Below are positions 10,165 to 21,852 of a DNA stretch of 64,000 nt, one piece after another. The notes beneath the pieces were generated by a model. The model worked only from the letters and a program-made list of their open reading frames with translations, did no database searches and was not told the origin of the DNA. Source of the DNA: Moniliophthora roreri (Eukaryota; Basidiomycota; Agaricomycetes; Agaricales; Marasmiaceae). The stretch spans positions 1,178,001-1,242,000 of the forward strand of contig LATX02000189.1 of the NCBI GenBank assembly GCA_001466705.2, read 5' to 3'. Within the stretch, counting starts at the first letter, position 1. Every line of letters begins with the position of its first letter. The position numbers and the translations under genes are program-made.

Positions 10165-13118
10165 CTACAAATAATCGATCATACTACTGCTCCACTGGTC
10201 CTTGATTTCTTCAACCTTGAGCACCACTCCCGCTGCAGCCCTCTTCAGGTTTACCTCTTCCATGCCCCCACTCCCCGCAACCCTCGCCCCATTACCTTCC
10301 ATCCTCACCAATACTGTATTCGCCCACTCTCCTGCCCCAATCACCAATGCTCCATTTTCTAGACTCAATGTCCTTCCTCGGTCTAACTCGATGCATCCAT
10401 CCAGCACAACCAAACTCAGCTCTAGCGCCGCCGTCAAGACCGCCGCTTCTTTCTTTTCTCCTTCCCCTTCTTTACCTCCTTCGTCGTCGCTATCGTCGTC
10501 ACCTTCCATATACCCGATTCTTCTCGTTCCCAAAACTACACCCAACTCTAGGCCCGCAGGTGCGATGACACTTAACCATTCCATTGCGTTCCTCGATAAG
10601 TGTGTTAAGACCGCTACGGTCCTTAACAGATGCGCTAAAACCAGCGGATTCAGGACCAATCCCGTCCCTGTGCCGACATATTTTGCTCGACCTGAGAGGT
10701 GTTGCGTGCGTTCCTCGCGCGTCATTTCATCTCGGAGAAACAGCCAGAAACGGTTGATGAGCGGGAGAATAAAATATTCTGCTGCTACTTGATTGAATGT
10801 TGTCTGCGGCGGCGTCGGGATTTCGGGTGGAACTTTGCGCTGCTCATTAATCTCGGCAATTTTTGGTGTTGATTTGACTCGCAGTCTGCGTTCTCGGACC
10901 AGCTCTGGTATCCTTTCGACTGCATCCTGCTTTCCCCGCTCGATCGCATGACGAGCCACGTCTTGGACTATCCCGGTGATATATTTACGATCCTGAGCCG
11001 GCGGGAGCCTCTTGCTGGGGAAGCTGGCCGCTGCGCTAGTTTCAATGAGACCAGCCAGTTCCCTCGCACCTAATGCCAACGCATTGAGCATAGCGTACCT
11101 CTGTGCGCTAGAGTACTGATTCTTGAGGAACTCCTCGATAAGACATCTGTTTAAGCACCACGCATTGGTTTCAACTCGATACAAAACCACGGAATTAGCG
11201 AAGGGTACCCACATCGCAACCTTTGTCGGACAACACGCCACTAGCGCGTTCAACGCTCTCTGTCTTCGACCTTCGAAATCCTTCAAGCTATAATTATCCT
11301 GCAAGCCAATCAACCCGTGCGCCAAATTCACTGCGTTCTCGTCCAACTCGGTCCCAAACCCTTTCTTACGTCTGATCAACTCCTCCGCTGCACTTAGAGC
11401 AATATCGATCTTGTCGGCTTCCTCAGAGGCGTTGCTTCCCCCGTCTGTTAAACCTATAGGGCCGCGTAGCATGGCACCTAGTTGAGCAAGATAGACTGGT
11501 GAGACAACTTTCTTTTTGCCGACATTAAGGGCGGGGTCTTGTGCGATCTCGTCTAGCTCGGACGGTGTCGGGGATGCGGAGCGAGAGGATGCAGGTGAAG
11601 ATGGGTAACCGAGTAGGGAATCGTCGTCCGAGTCGGCATCTGGATTCGTGTCCTGTTTGACCGGTGCATTCGTTTTCTCCTTCTCCGCTTCTGGTTTGGT
11701 TTCTTCTATCACTTCCTCCTCGTCCTCCTCCTCGACATTCAACTTCTCATTAATCAGCCCCCTCACCCTCTCCGCCCATGCATCACCCTCCCAACAGCCA
11801 AAAGCCAACTTCTTCCCCGCACGTTCGGCTACGATCTCTGCGACAAGCATGCCGCATTTTCGAACTGAGTTGTCCATCTGGGAGATATACAAACTCACAG
11901 CGTTGATGAATCGGCTGGTATTGAGAGCCGTACCGGACAGTTGGGTGGTGGTGAGGAGGAGGAGGAATGTTATATCTACTGTGCGTTCAAGAAACCAAAG
12001 AAAAAAATTGCGAATGAGGGACTTACAATGATGCCTGCCTAGCAAAGAGTACTTGATATGTTCAGGTGAGCACCATATGCTGAGGGTATTTTCGTACAGC
12101 GTCTGTACGCTTCTATCGGACCTGCTCAACGCGAATAAACCAACCCACATTCTCGCGTGCACTTCGTTCCATTCTTTCACTGGGTTCAGGATAATCCCGA
12201 CCATGGATTCCACGAGCTCGTCAGAGTCGAGAGGAATTAGGCTGTTGAGCAATTTGATTTCGCGTCTCACGCGGTCGACCTCTAAAGAGGTAGCCAACGA
12301 TGTCAGGACGCTGCGTAGCACCAGAGCGGAGGCGGAGAGTCCTCTGAAGACTCTCTTCCATTTCTCGTTATATGCACTATTCGCGAGCCGCTTCCGTACC
12401 ACGGGGAGGACAGTAAGCCAGAAGGATGCCTGTGAGCGGGAACTTGGGGGTGTAGAAGGAAATACCCCCAGTTTGGTTAATCTGTTTATGAGAGGGATAG
12501 CATCACTGTCCTTGTCTGCGTTGGAGTCAGCATGTTTCCTCACAGAACAGGGAAGAACTCACCAATTAGCTTTTCGCAGCTCAAGCACGCCCTCTCAAAA
12601 TGCACTCCAATTTGCAACTGCTTGGGAATTTCTTGCCCACTTGTGAAACACCAGTTTGCGACCTTGGTAGGTACAGTGAGGACATTTCGAATACATTCCT
12701 CCCATTCAAACTCTCCTTTACAAAGAGAGTGTAATTGATCGAGTGAATATTCGGTCGCAAGTCGTGTCAGTAATCCAACCGAATGACTCGTGAAGGGTAC
12801 CGAAAGCAACATCTCGTACGCGTATAGGGCAGTCGATTGCGAGTAAAAATAGAGCCCTGACAAGTCATTGACGTGGCTATCATGACTCCAAGTCGGCAGA
12901 ATATGTTCTAGTATGGCCTTTTGAATCTGTGGTAGATGTTTCTCGACGCTGATGGTTTCGGATGGAATTGGGTTGGCGTTATATTGGGCATACTGGGAAG
13001 GTAGAATGTGTAAAGCCGCAAGAGGTGCAGTAAGAAGGGATAATAGGACGTCGGTGGACGGTATGGGCTGATTGAGCTGGGAAACTACATTTCTGATGGG
13101 CGTTTGTAGGTCTTCCAT
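10165..13118 (-). CDS. TEL2: TEL2 telomere length regulation / PIKK chaperone protein
   Basis: Exons (minus strand) 12563-13118, 12027-12515, 10165-11978 give 952 aa with phase kept. The C-terminal half carries the region I recognise as Tel2: RRQRALNALVACCP, then SSAQRYAMLNALALGARELAG, and later YFILPLINRFWLFLRDE. An acidic low-complexity linker (poly-Glu, DSDDDSLLGYPSSP) separates this from an alpha-helical N-terminal half. Tel2 works with Tti1 and Tti2 in the TTT complex, which with Hsp90 stabilises PIKK kinases such as Tor, Tel1 and Mec1/ATR. The N-terminal half is less conserved, so the first exon is less certain than the last. It converges on the START-like gene with a 210 bp gap and shares a divergent promoter region with the RBR ligase gene. 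Confidence 0.85.
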
Positions 13119-13805
13119 GCGAGGAAAGCAAGGAAGGAATTGGGCGCCAAGTTCATGTTATCAATGTCATTCGAAATGATACTATCATTTCTACATACTG
13201 TAGTTGCCTCGGTGGATGACATGTACATACGTCAAGTTACAGTAACAGCGGACATCCTCACTTCTAAGATTCTCTAAGCTAAGGAAGCTAAGGTCTTTGA
13301 TGGGCTCATCCATACGGCTACTAGCTTTAGAAAATGGCACACTGCTTGGCCATGCTATTCTGCATGCTACGAATGGAGTCGCCGGGGTACATACAATAGG
13401 ATCCGAGAGGGTGAAAGAATATTCGAAAACCTGGTTCTTAAGAGAGAAGCAGAGCCAACACAAACTTGAATTCTGAGCAAGGGCATCAATGGTGGTAGAG
13501 AAGTATATAAGTTCAAGATTGAAGGTTGCCAACTGGCGCTGTACGATTGCTCAGCGCTCAGGAGTCAGAGGGAGTGTTTAGTTGCCGCTGTACTGATGAG
13601 CATCCTTATGCAGCTAATGAACCGCGAGGTCACTGAATAATTAGAGCAGTCCATTGGCAGTCCATCTTGAAGTTGCTACTCTCTGACCGGCGCGACGTGA
13701 CTTGCGTCACGCGACCCCGCTTGGCGTGACTGCCGGAAGACGCCTGCATTGTTTCGACCTGGTTTCGACTCTCATTGTTGAGAGGCCCATCCCGGACCAA
13801 TCTCC
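13119..13805. promoter_or_regulatory. divergent promoter region between TEL2 and the RBR ligase gene
   Basis: There are 687 bp between two divergent starts. The only notable motif is the inverted repeat at 13696-13711 (separate entry), about 95 bp before the ATG at 13806. A 113-codon minus-strand frame at 13191-13532 has no recognisable content and was not called. Confidence 0.5.
13696..13711. repeat. short inverted repeat CGTGAC-N4-GTCACG
   Basis: Perfect 6-bp arms with a 4-bp spacer, about 95 bp upstream of the RBR ligase ATG. It could be a site for a dimeric (for example bZIP-like) factor. A related repeat lies at 63901-63913. Confidence 0.35.
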
Positions 13806-16494
13806 ATGTCCTCATCCCCAGAGCCAGAGCCAGTCAGAGTCACTCGCTCTTGCTCGAATGCCAAGCAGGAAAATAAACCCACTACTGCAAGGTCCCAGAA
13901 GCCCTTTGCCGTAATTGAACTTTCGGATTCAGAAAACGACTCGGAGCCTGAGGACAAAGGGCCAGAAGAATCGGTACCAGGATCATCCAGAACGCTGCAA
14001 ACAAGAGCTCTATCAATACAATCACTTGAGAGCATTGATCCATCTCACAAGCGCAACCCCACTTTACCGAAACGCGGTCCATCAAAAATTCCCCTTTTTC
14101 GTGAGGAAAACGAGCCTTCGAGACGAGAGGAACGCGCGAATATAGATGGTGCAGAAGACAACGTGCAAGACGTTGATCAGATTCCAAACCTAGACCCCCG
14201 AGCGCACGCAATTGTCATCATTTCATCCCCTCCCCCTCAACCTGAACCTCTGGAACAGGAACAAGATTCCACTTCATCATGTCTCGCTCAAGTCCTCGAA
14301 ATTATGCCGGATGTTCAACCTGATCATGCCACTGCTCTCATCACACAACACTTGCAGAACAACACTAAGAACGTTGTAGAGGTTGTTCTGCATTCTCTAT
14401 TCGAGAACCCTAACTACCCCAAGATCGACAAGAAAGGGAAGCGGAAAGCGACAGCGCCGTCAGATCCTGAGGACAAGGATTCAAAGAAAGCACGCGTTTT
14501 GGATGGCCTCGATTATGCCAGCACTGAGAGGGATTTCAGAGGTGGTGTACATTACACCACTCTTGCAATCGTGGGTGCTCCGCCGTGCAGGAGAGCCGAC
14601 ACTGATTAAACATGACTCCCAGGACCAATTAATGCTCGATTTCCCGGAAATCCCTAAACCCCATATTCGACGAACGTTGTACAAACTCAAGTCACTTTAT
14701 GCACCCACCTACTTCTACCTCTCAGCGGAGAAAAGGCGCGGAATGCCTTTGCCCTACGTGACTAAAAAGGGCTTGCACCGTCGTTCAGCCAAGGGAAAAG
14801 CCCCAGCATTGGCTGACGACGAGTTTGAACGCGAGAGGGAGTGGCTTGTCCGAAAGTTGGTCGAGGATGAGCAGGGCTTTCCGATGCCACCTGGACAAAG
14901 TACTAGGGACGAGGCGGTACCTGAGCCTGAAGAAGAAATCGGAGATGATATTGAATGTGGATGTTGTTTCTCTGCTTATGCTTTCGTAAGTAAGGACTCT
15001 GCTTCTATATGACTTCGACCCTAAAGTTCCACTAGATCAAGATGATCCAGTGTGAAGACGGTCACCTCTTCTGCACCGAATGCATGACTTCTTATGCCGA
15101 AGGACTCCTTGGCTCTCACAACGTGAATATCGTCTGCATGGACCAATCCGGCTGCAAACTACCCTTTCCGGTGTCAGAACTACGCCGCTTCCTTCCCGAA
15201 AAACTCATGGAGCTATACGAACGCATTAAACAGAGAAAGGAGATTGAGATGGCGGGTATTGAAGGGCTAGAAGAGTGCCCCTTTTGCGAATACAAGTGTG
15301 TTATTGAGAATAAGGAGGAAAAGTTATTTAGATGTGGGAATGAGGAGAATTGTGGTGCGATAAGCTGTCGGCAGTGCAAGAAACCGGTGAGATTCGGGAT
15401 CCAGATAACTTTCTCCCTCTGTTTCGGTTTTGATACTAAATTGATTGTAGGATCATCTGCCAAAGAGTTGTAAAGGTGACCAACCATGGATGTAGAAATC
15501 AATCAGCCACTGATTTCATTCCGGTTCTCAGAGATGGAGGAAGACAGAGTACTAGACGGACGGCATACTATCGAAGAAGCTATGAGTAAGTTCTGCACCT
15601 CACATATCAGTCAGTGATCAATCAGGTTTCAGCTCGTGCACTCATGCGAAATTGTCCCAAGTGCGGCAAAGGTATGTTATTCTTTCCATGTCCTTTCAAT
15701 TAGGCATTAACGCCGCTCCAACTTGTGTAGGATTTGTCAAAGAAGACGGGGTAAGTACTCAATTTACCTTTACGCCACCACGTCCCTTGATGTTCACGAA
15801 CGCAGTGCAACAAAATGACATGTCCAAACTGCTATTCTCTGGTGTGTTATGTGTGTAGACAATTAATTCCCGAAGGATATGCCCACTTTGACGTTTGTCC
15901 TTTCCTGCCATTCCTCTCTCCGCACGCTAACGAAGGACTAAATGAAACAGCAAAGAACTCCCGGAATGCCGCCTCCTGTGGTCGGCTCAAGTAGCCAAGC
16001 AAAGAAATGCCCGCTGTGGGAGCATGTCGAAGAGCGGCATACTAGAGAAGTTCGTGTTTTATTCACTGAAGCCATATAAATCCCCAACTCCTCGCCCAAC
16101 GCAGGTCGAAGAAGCTGCCTTGAAAGCCAAAGAAGAATGGCAACGCGAAAACCCAGACGTGGACGAAAAAGACATTCAAGTCGATATTCCAAAGGCGGCA
16201 TCACGGTTAGAAGCAGGACGGCTACCAGGCCTGCCCAACGTTCCACATCTTTATGGTGGAATGGGGCTACCAGCTATGCAGATGCAGAACATAGCTGGAT
16301 TTGGAATCCCTCCGCCGCCTCCACCTCAGCCAATACCGCGTCTGCGGGCTCCTGCGCTGGCAATGCCAGCTTATGCTCCACCACGAGCTATGCCTCCATT
16401 GCCACCACCGCCACCCTATGTCGGACCTCCGATGCAAATCGCTCCAGCAGTTGCCGCTGCGGCTCGAAGACTTCGTGCCCGTCGAGCCAGATGA
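13806..16494 (+). CDS. RBR-type E3 ubiquitin ligase, RNF216/TRIAD3-like
   Basis: Exons 13806-14570, 14623-14985, 15036-15386, 15451-15475, 15532-15585, 15633-15671, 15731-15750, 15806-15892, 15951-16049, 16105-16494 give 730 aa. The N-terminus is acidic and disordered. RING1 starts at IECGCCFSAYAF and continues CEDGHLFCTECM. The IBR has EECPFCEYKC and SCRQCKK. RING2 has NCPKCGKGFVKEDGCNKMTCPNC and CYVC. By alignment to human RNF216, the likely catalytic Cys is C540 (in DGCNKMTC), the first codon of an exon. RBR ligases pass ubiquitin through this Cys. The C-terminal 100 residues are Pro-rich, ending in RRLRARRAR. After the RING2 His (AHFD) the usual Cys is not seen in this model. Domain order and spacing match RNF216 better than Parkin or HHARI types. 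Confidence 0.85.
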
Positions 16495-16798
16495 TGAGCG
16501 TTGACAAAGGGATGGTGTCCCTCCTGTATTCTATTGATTGTATGTCAACTGCCATAACTTAAATCCTCTCCATGTACACGACAATGTGTCACTATACTTA
16601 TAGTAATTCGAGCGGTGCTAGTACATGTATAATACATACGGCGGATATAATGAACAAACAGGAAAGAAGAGAGCAAGATACTACCGGCGAACCCATTATA
16701 AATAAGCTTGGAGGAAAAGGTAGACGCGACGATCTCAGACAAGGTAACACAAGATAGTAGAGATGTAGAAGGTAATCGGAGATGATTTCGCGTCGTGC
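16495..16798. other. 304 bp convergent 3' gap
   Basis: Lies between the stop of the RBR ligase gene and the stop of the first histone H1 gene, which converge. It is likely made of the two 3' UTRs. Nothing else seen. Confidence 0.6.
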
Positions 16799-17982
16799 TC
16801 ATGCCTAAATGAAGGAGATCTCAATAAATGTCTGAGCCATAACTGATCAACACGTAAGCATACCTTCACTGCTGCTGCTGCCGCTGCTGGTTTCTTCGCA
16901 GCCTTCGAGGTAGGCTTACTCTTGGATGCAGGCTTCGCCTTCGATGCGGCAGGTTTAGCCTCGGCCTTCTTGGGAGTTGCCTTTGCCTTGGCGGTTGGTT
17001 TCTTGGTGGTGGACTACAGAGTAGCATGTCAACTGCGACACAACAGAGAGGTCAATGTGACAATACCTTCTTAGCAGCTGCTGCCTTCTTTGCAGTAGTC
17101 GGCTTCTTAGTGGAGGTAGAAGACTTCTTCGCTGAAGCCGTTTTCCTGGTGGTCGCAGTAATCTTCTTCGTAGCTTTAGAGGCGGCGGTAGTCTTCTTTA
17201 CAGCACTAGCAGCTGGTTTCTTTGCGGCAGGTTTGGCAGCAGTGGTAGATTTGGCCTTGGGTTTGGTAGTGGTGGTTCGGGCCGCTGTAGGTTTTTTGGC
17301 CGTGGCGGACTTCGCAGCGGGTTTGGCAGCGCTGGATTTAGTAGTAGTGGCCTTGGATTTGGTAGCAGTGGCGGCAGGCTTTTTCACGGCGGGTTTGGTG
17401 TTCTGGTCGGACGGAATGATGAGTAAGGAGTGATAAGTAGACCTGACGAGCCAGCCGACGCTCACTTCCTTGGCAGCATCAGTACGAGCCTTTGGAGCCA
17501 GCTTCACTTTCCCAGAAGGTCCTGATAGTAAAATGATAATGAATACCACTACCAAGTCACATAACCGAGGGCAACCAACCTTTCGGGAGAACAAATACGC
17601 CCTTCTCGCTGCCGGAGGTGATGGCACGGTTGAGCTGACTGGCGGCGGCGGTGTTGAGATCAATCTTGTACTTGGTTTCGACGTATTTCTTGATTTGAGG
17701 ACGAGAAACACCGGTACGGGCGTCTGAACAGGGCGATGGGTTTAGGATGTCAGTTGATAACGTCGTAGCAGCGTTGCTTCCAACCTTCTGGATGATCCGT
17801 GATACAGTTCTAAGGAAGGATGAGATGAGCACCATCGCTGCTGAGAAGATGGCGGGGTATAGATGGGCGAGACATGGTCTGCTCACCTTGATCATTTCGA
17901 CCCAAGAGGGGTGACCAGAAGCAGTCGCCTTGCTGGCGGTCCCTTTAGCTTTGGCGGTCGCGGTCTTCTTACTTGCTGCCAT
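16799..17982 (-). CDS. linker histone H1 (copy 1)
   Basis: Exons (minus strand) 17887-17982, 17785-17809, 17580-17723, 17466-17521, 17067-17402, 16864-17013, 16799-16804 give 270 aa. The winged-helix globular domain spans about residues 23-100: HPSWVEMIKNCI, DARTGVSRPQIKKYV, NRAITSGSEKGVFVLPKGPSGKVKL. The tail is Ala/Lys-rich with many KKPA and TTTK repeats, as expected for H1, and the N-terminus is a short Ala/Lys segment. The last exon holds only GCATGA, giving the C-terminal Ala and the stop. The 25-nt second exon supplies the missing NCITDHPE segment and restores phase. H1 binds linker DNA at the nucleosome and compacts chromatin. A diverged paralogue lies at 24654-25769 on the same strand. 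Confidence 0.9.
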
Positions 17983-18884
17983 TTCTAACTTGTGCTTGAG
18001 ATATCGAGGTGTCTGATGGAGATCTTGAAGATAGCGGAAGACTGCTGGGTGGCGAAAGGTAGGGGAGGAAAGCAAGTTTAGAATGGGCCTTAATCAACAA
18101 ATACACACCTTGTAATGTACACGTGATGAATGGAACGCACGGACCCCCATCGGTATGCAAAGGCCAAGGGACATTCCATAGGCAGCAATAAGATGAGGTG
18201 TGCACAAGAGAATCAGAGCAAGAAAAGAGCCAGAGATACTAAAGTTCGACGAGGGAGACAGAGACGGTAGAGCCGGATCTCCTCAGCATATAGACTGATT
18301 CCCTCCCCAAGGGACCCAATTTCGCAATTCTGCCTGGAGCGCTAGGCGCAAATTCTGCATGTCCATGAAATTTTGGAGGATTAGCTACCGACGACGTTCT
18401 TGCGATGACTGATGGCAGAAGATGGTGAGTCTGAGTGAAGAGGAAGAGCCAGGAATTTCGGCAAACTGTAAGGTCCGGCTAAATCCGGACCGGGGGATTC
18501 AGACTGGGCAAGAAACGCCTACTACTGTCGGAATCAGCTTGGGTTACGCTGCAGAAGTTTTCCCTCCCGGAATAGATTCCTATAGCTCTAGATATGACTC
18601 CAGGTCAAGTTACCATACTTTTCTCATTGGGGGTGCTGTGTCGGAGCATAAGCGCTCAGCTCTAACACGAACATCCATCGCAATTCCAGCCAGAGCGATT
18701 ACACGGTCTGTTATAGTCTCCAGTTGCTTACATTCTGTGAATACTGAACAAGAATCTACAGACGTAAGTTGATGAAGAGGCGCACAGTTCTGCACAATAG
18801 CTCTCGAAGATCTACGGCTCAAACACCCTAGCTTACACTCGTCACTTTGACTATATTCCTATGGGGGAGTAAGCTGCCCAAATT
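17983..18884. other. upstream region of H1 copy 1, about 900 bp
   Basis: Holds the promoter side of the first H1 gene. No clear TATA box was seen on its strand. Small open frames here (for example 18422-18772) look non-coding. Confidence 0.5.
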
Positions 18885-20230
18885 TTGACATTCATAAAAG
18901 AGGGAGAGGAGTTATTGGAACAGTATAGGGAGGAGACTAGACGACTTCAGGGTCTCATGGCTGAGCTGAGGGCGAGTAGTGATGCAGTAGAGGAATGTAT
19001 TCGGAGGCGTCGGCATTCAATATTTGGGCTTCGACCACTGACTATCGAAATCCCCGATGAAATCCTTCTACTATCCTGCGGCTCTTCCGGGTCCGATGGA
19101 GAATAATCACTCTCGATCTCGAATCGTGAAGGAACCCCGCGTACGCTCCGACTCTCGGATTGTCTCACGTCTCTTATTCTTGGGGGGAAATCATCGACAA
19201 TAGACCATCCTTATGGTCAGCCATTTCTGTTGAGGTGGCCAACCCTCTGCCAAGTCGGAAGAATCTCTTGCATCTCTACCTCGCCAACAAGTCGAAGAGG
19301 CACCCTCTGAATACCAGGACTGAACAATCATGCGTAACAACTCAAACATTAGTAACTTCCTCCGACAATTGGAAGTCACCGGGACAGGAGGGTTCGTATC
19401 CTCCTTGCACAGTTCCCTATTTGTACAGAACTTGACGTCGAATTCGACCGGCAGATGCTTCGCCAATCTGTCTCAGGCCATGACAGCTTAGCATTCCCAT
19501 TCTTGCGGTCCTTCGAAACCCGTGCAAGGCTTGAAGCGATTGACAACTCGAATGCATGGTTTTGGCACTCTCACAAACTCTGCACTGAAGCTTACGGATC
19601 TGGATATCTCCTCGGTACCAAGACACCCTCCTATGCTCAGCTCAACGTACTGTGCGTAGATCTTCAGCATGAGTCCATAGTCCTTCTCCGCATACTTGTA
19701 ATCGTTTTTTATCGCCCAATTCAATATCCCATCGTTGGCTACTCTCGAGATAAGCTGTCCTAACGGATCTGATGAACTCGATTTGCCTCTCATTCGTAAC
19801 GCCGCTGAGCAACTGTCCAGTCTCGTTGTAGAGACTCTAGTCGGAGACTCCACACACGGATGTCACGACGACAGATATCCTTCAGATGGTCCCGAGTTTG
19901 GCTCGTCTCGACCTCACTTTCAGCGTGAGATACGACGAAGAACACGATGGGTCGGCTTGCATGGTTCATCTCGTCTCAAGTTCGACGCGAACCCTCACTC
20001 CAAAACTATCAGCAATTCATTTATTCGTTCGTCAAACTTTTGCCGATGCCAACAATGTCGGAAAACTGCTAGATATGGTCGAGTCCAGAGGTACCCGTAT
20101 AATGATTCGGAGGTCACGGTCAGACCCCTATCGAGAATCACCTCCCAGTACACCCTCTTCTGGCAAGACCATTTTGCGGAGCTTGCCGATGACGACGAAG
20201 AAGACAGCGTACAGGAGCGATTGAGGTGAG
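18885..20230 (+). pseudogene. decayed F-box/LRR-type gene
   Basis: Plus-strand fragments follow the order of an agaricomycete F-box protein. First is a coiled-coil-like lead-in (LEQYREETRRLQGLMAEL), then IPDEILLLSC as the F-box remnant, then DNRPSLWSAISVEVANPLPS (the usual THVCxxWR..PxLWSxI region) and LLHLYLANKS, then leucine-rich pieces LATLEISCP and PSLARLDLTFSV. These lie in different frames with stops between (for example after 19106 and 19435), and I could not find splice sites that join them all. It is therefore called a relic. A functional gene with unusual introns cannot be fully excluded. F-box proteins recruit substrates to SCF ubiquitin ligases and are a large, fast-turning family in mushrooms. 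Confidence 0.55.
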
Positions 20231-21852
20231 AACGGGAACGCGATGGCGCACTTTACAATTTTCTTCCATCGCCGATAGGACTCGAGCACTTCAGGCAGAT
20301 GGCACGGAATTCTTGCTCCAGAATAGCGGATGATAAGCTGGATTGTAAAGCAGTCTCCAATTCTTCGAGCCCGTTCGATATTCGCAGTATCACCACGATT
20401 GGAATTCGCTATCCCTTTGTTGTGCTGTAGGCACGAATTCTCAGCCCGCTTGAATACAGTGCAATACTATTATTGGACTTCGGCGATCTGAAAGGGGATG
20501 AGGAGGCAAATTAACTTCCTGACGCCCAAATTCTACTTCCCATCATCTTACTATGAATGGTTGACTCCTCTCGCGCAACTCGGAATGCCATCAGCCTTGA
20601 CATAGGACGTTAGGCTTTATGAACTAGAATTGGCTCTGGACCACTGCTCAGCCTCCTTATAACGACTCGGGCTGGAACTACCCAGTCGAATCCTCTTACG
20701 AAACCTCTCCCGAAACTGATCCATTCCTGGGTCTCGAGTGGACGATACGAGGGTTATGTCGCGCATATACCGGACCCGAATCTTGTCGTTGCTTTTGGTT
20801 CGGCCCGTGTCCTGATCTAGCTACGCGCTACAATTAGATGTCCCAGTTACGCGAGAGTTAAGCTTCACTGTTACTACCACTGAACACTCACTGAATAGGT
20901 GGAGCACTATTCCAACTTGAAGAGGAATTTGACCCTTAACCTGTTTGTGGTTGCAACCAACCATGCGACCCAAAAGTAGAAGGTGTTGATAGGATTTAGC
21001 AACGAGACTTGGGAGGCGCGCTGTAACTCAAACTCGATGTTCCTCTCTCTGTGCGGTTCGGCGGCTTATCGATGTTCTTGTCCCAATCCTCCCAAAACCA
21101 AATACTTTCTTTCACACACTTCGTCTTCCCTGTCGAACGGATTTAGCATAAACAAGCTTCTATCATAGTATCTGTCAAGATCTCTCCGATATCAAAGGGT
21201 CGAGAACCCAAGGACCTCCTATGACAAACGAGGCTTATCGTTTTATTGGTGGATCTGTTTCAATTAACTGAGTGATTGAATGTTTATGCTAGCAGTCGTC
21301 AACGTTTCACCCCTAAACGCCGCCCAAGGACACAAACTCGAACCTGCTTCTCCCCGTTTCAAAACGGTTGGTACACACGAACTCCAACGATGCAAATAAA
21401 TAGGCATATAAATCAGAACTATAATTCCTTACTTTACTCTTTAACGATACAGTACCCTACCACTTATTTACAGAAACAAAGAGAGAAATTTATACTTCTA
21501 CTACTGTAACGCCCCCAAGAAATCTAGCACATGCACCAACAAACCGAGACACCCTACAAATACACGTCAAAAACAGACGAAAAAAGCGGAATAAAACTGG
21601 TCGTAACGTAACAGGGTGATAGTCATGTACGGGTATTGGTATTCGCAAAACGAAGAGAGGTAGGAGTTTGGAAGAGGTGATTGCAATATCTTCGGGGCAA
21701 GAGTAGGTCGAAAGAAAAGAAAAAGACAAAGATCGAAGAAAATCGAATCACTAGAGTAGTACAAATCTAAACGTTCATCAAGACAAGTCGAGTGGGGAAA
21801 AGTCGAAAATCCAAGGAGCAGCAAAGGTAATCCAGACAAGCAGGCACATTTC
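20231..21852. other. 1.6 kb gene-poor stretch
   Basis: Follows the F-box relic and reaches the 3' end of the GDS1-like gene. No coding frame, repeat or RNA gene is recognised. The right 350 bp are AT-richer and probably include the GDS1-like 3' UTR. The rest may be further decayed sequence. Confidence 0.5.

Noticed and set aside
10202..10792. 196-codon plus-strand open frame
   Set aside because: Antisense to the conserved C-terminal part of TEL2.
13191..13532. 113-codon minus-strand open frame in the TEL2 promoter
   Set aside because: No recognisable motif, no splice partner, and it sits in a divergent promoter.
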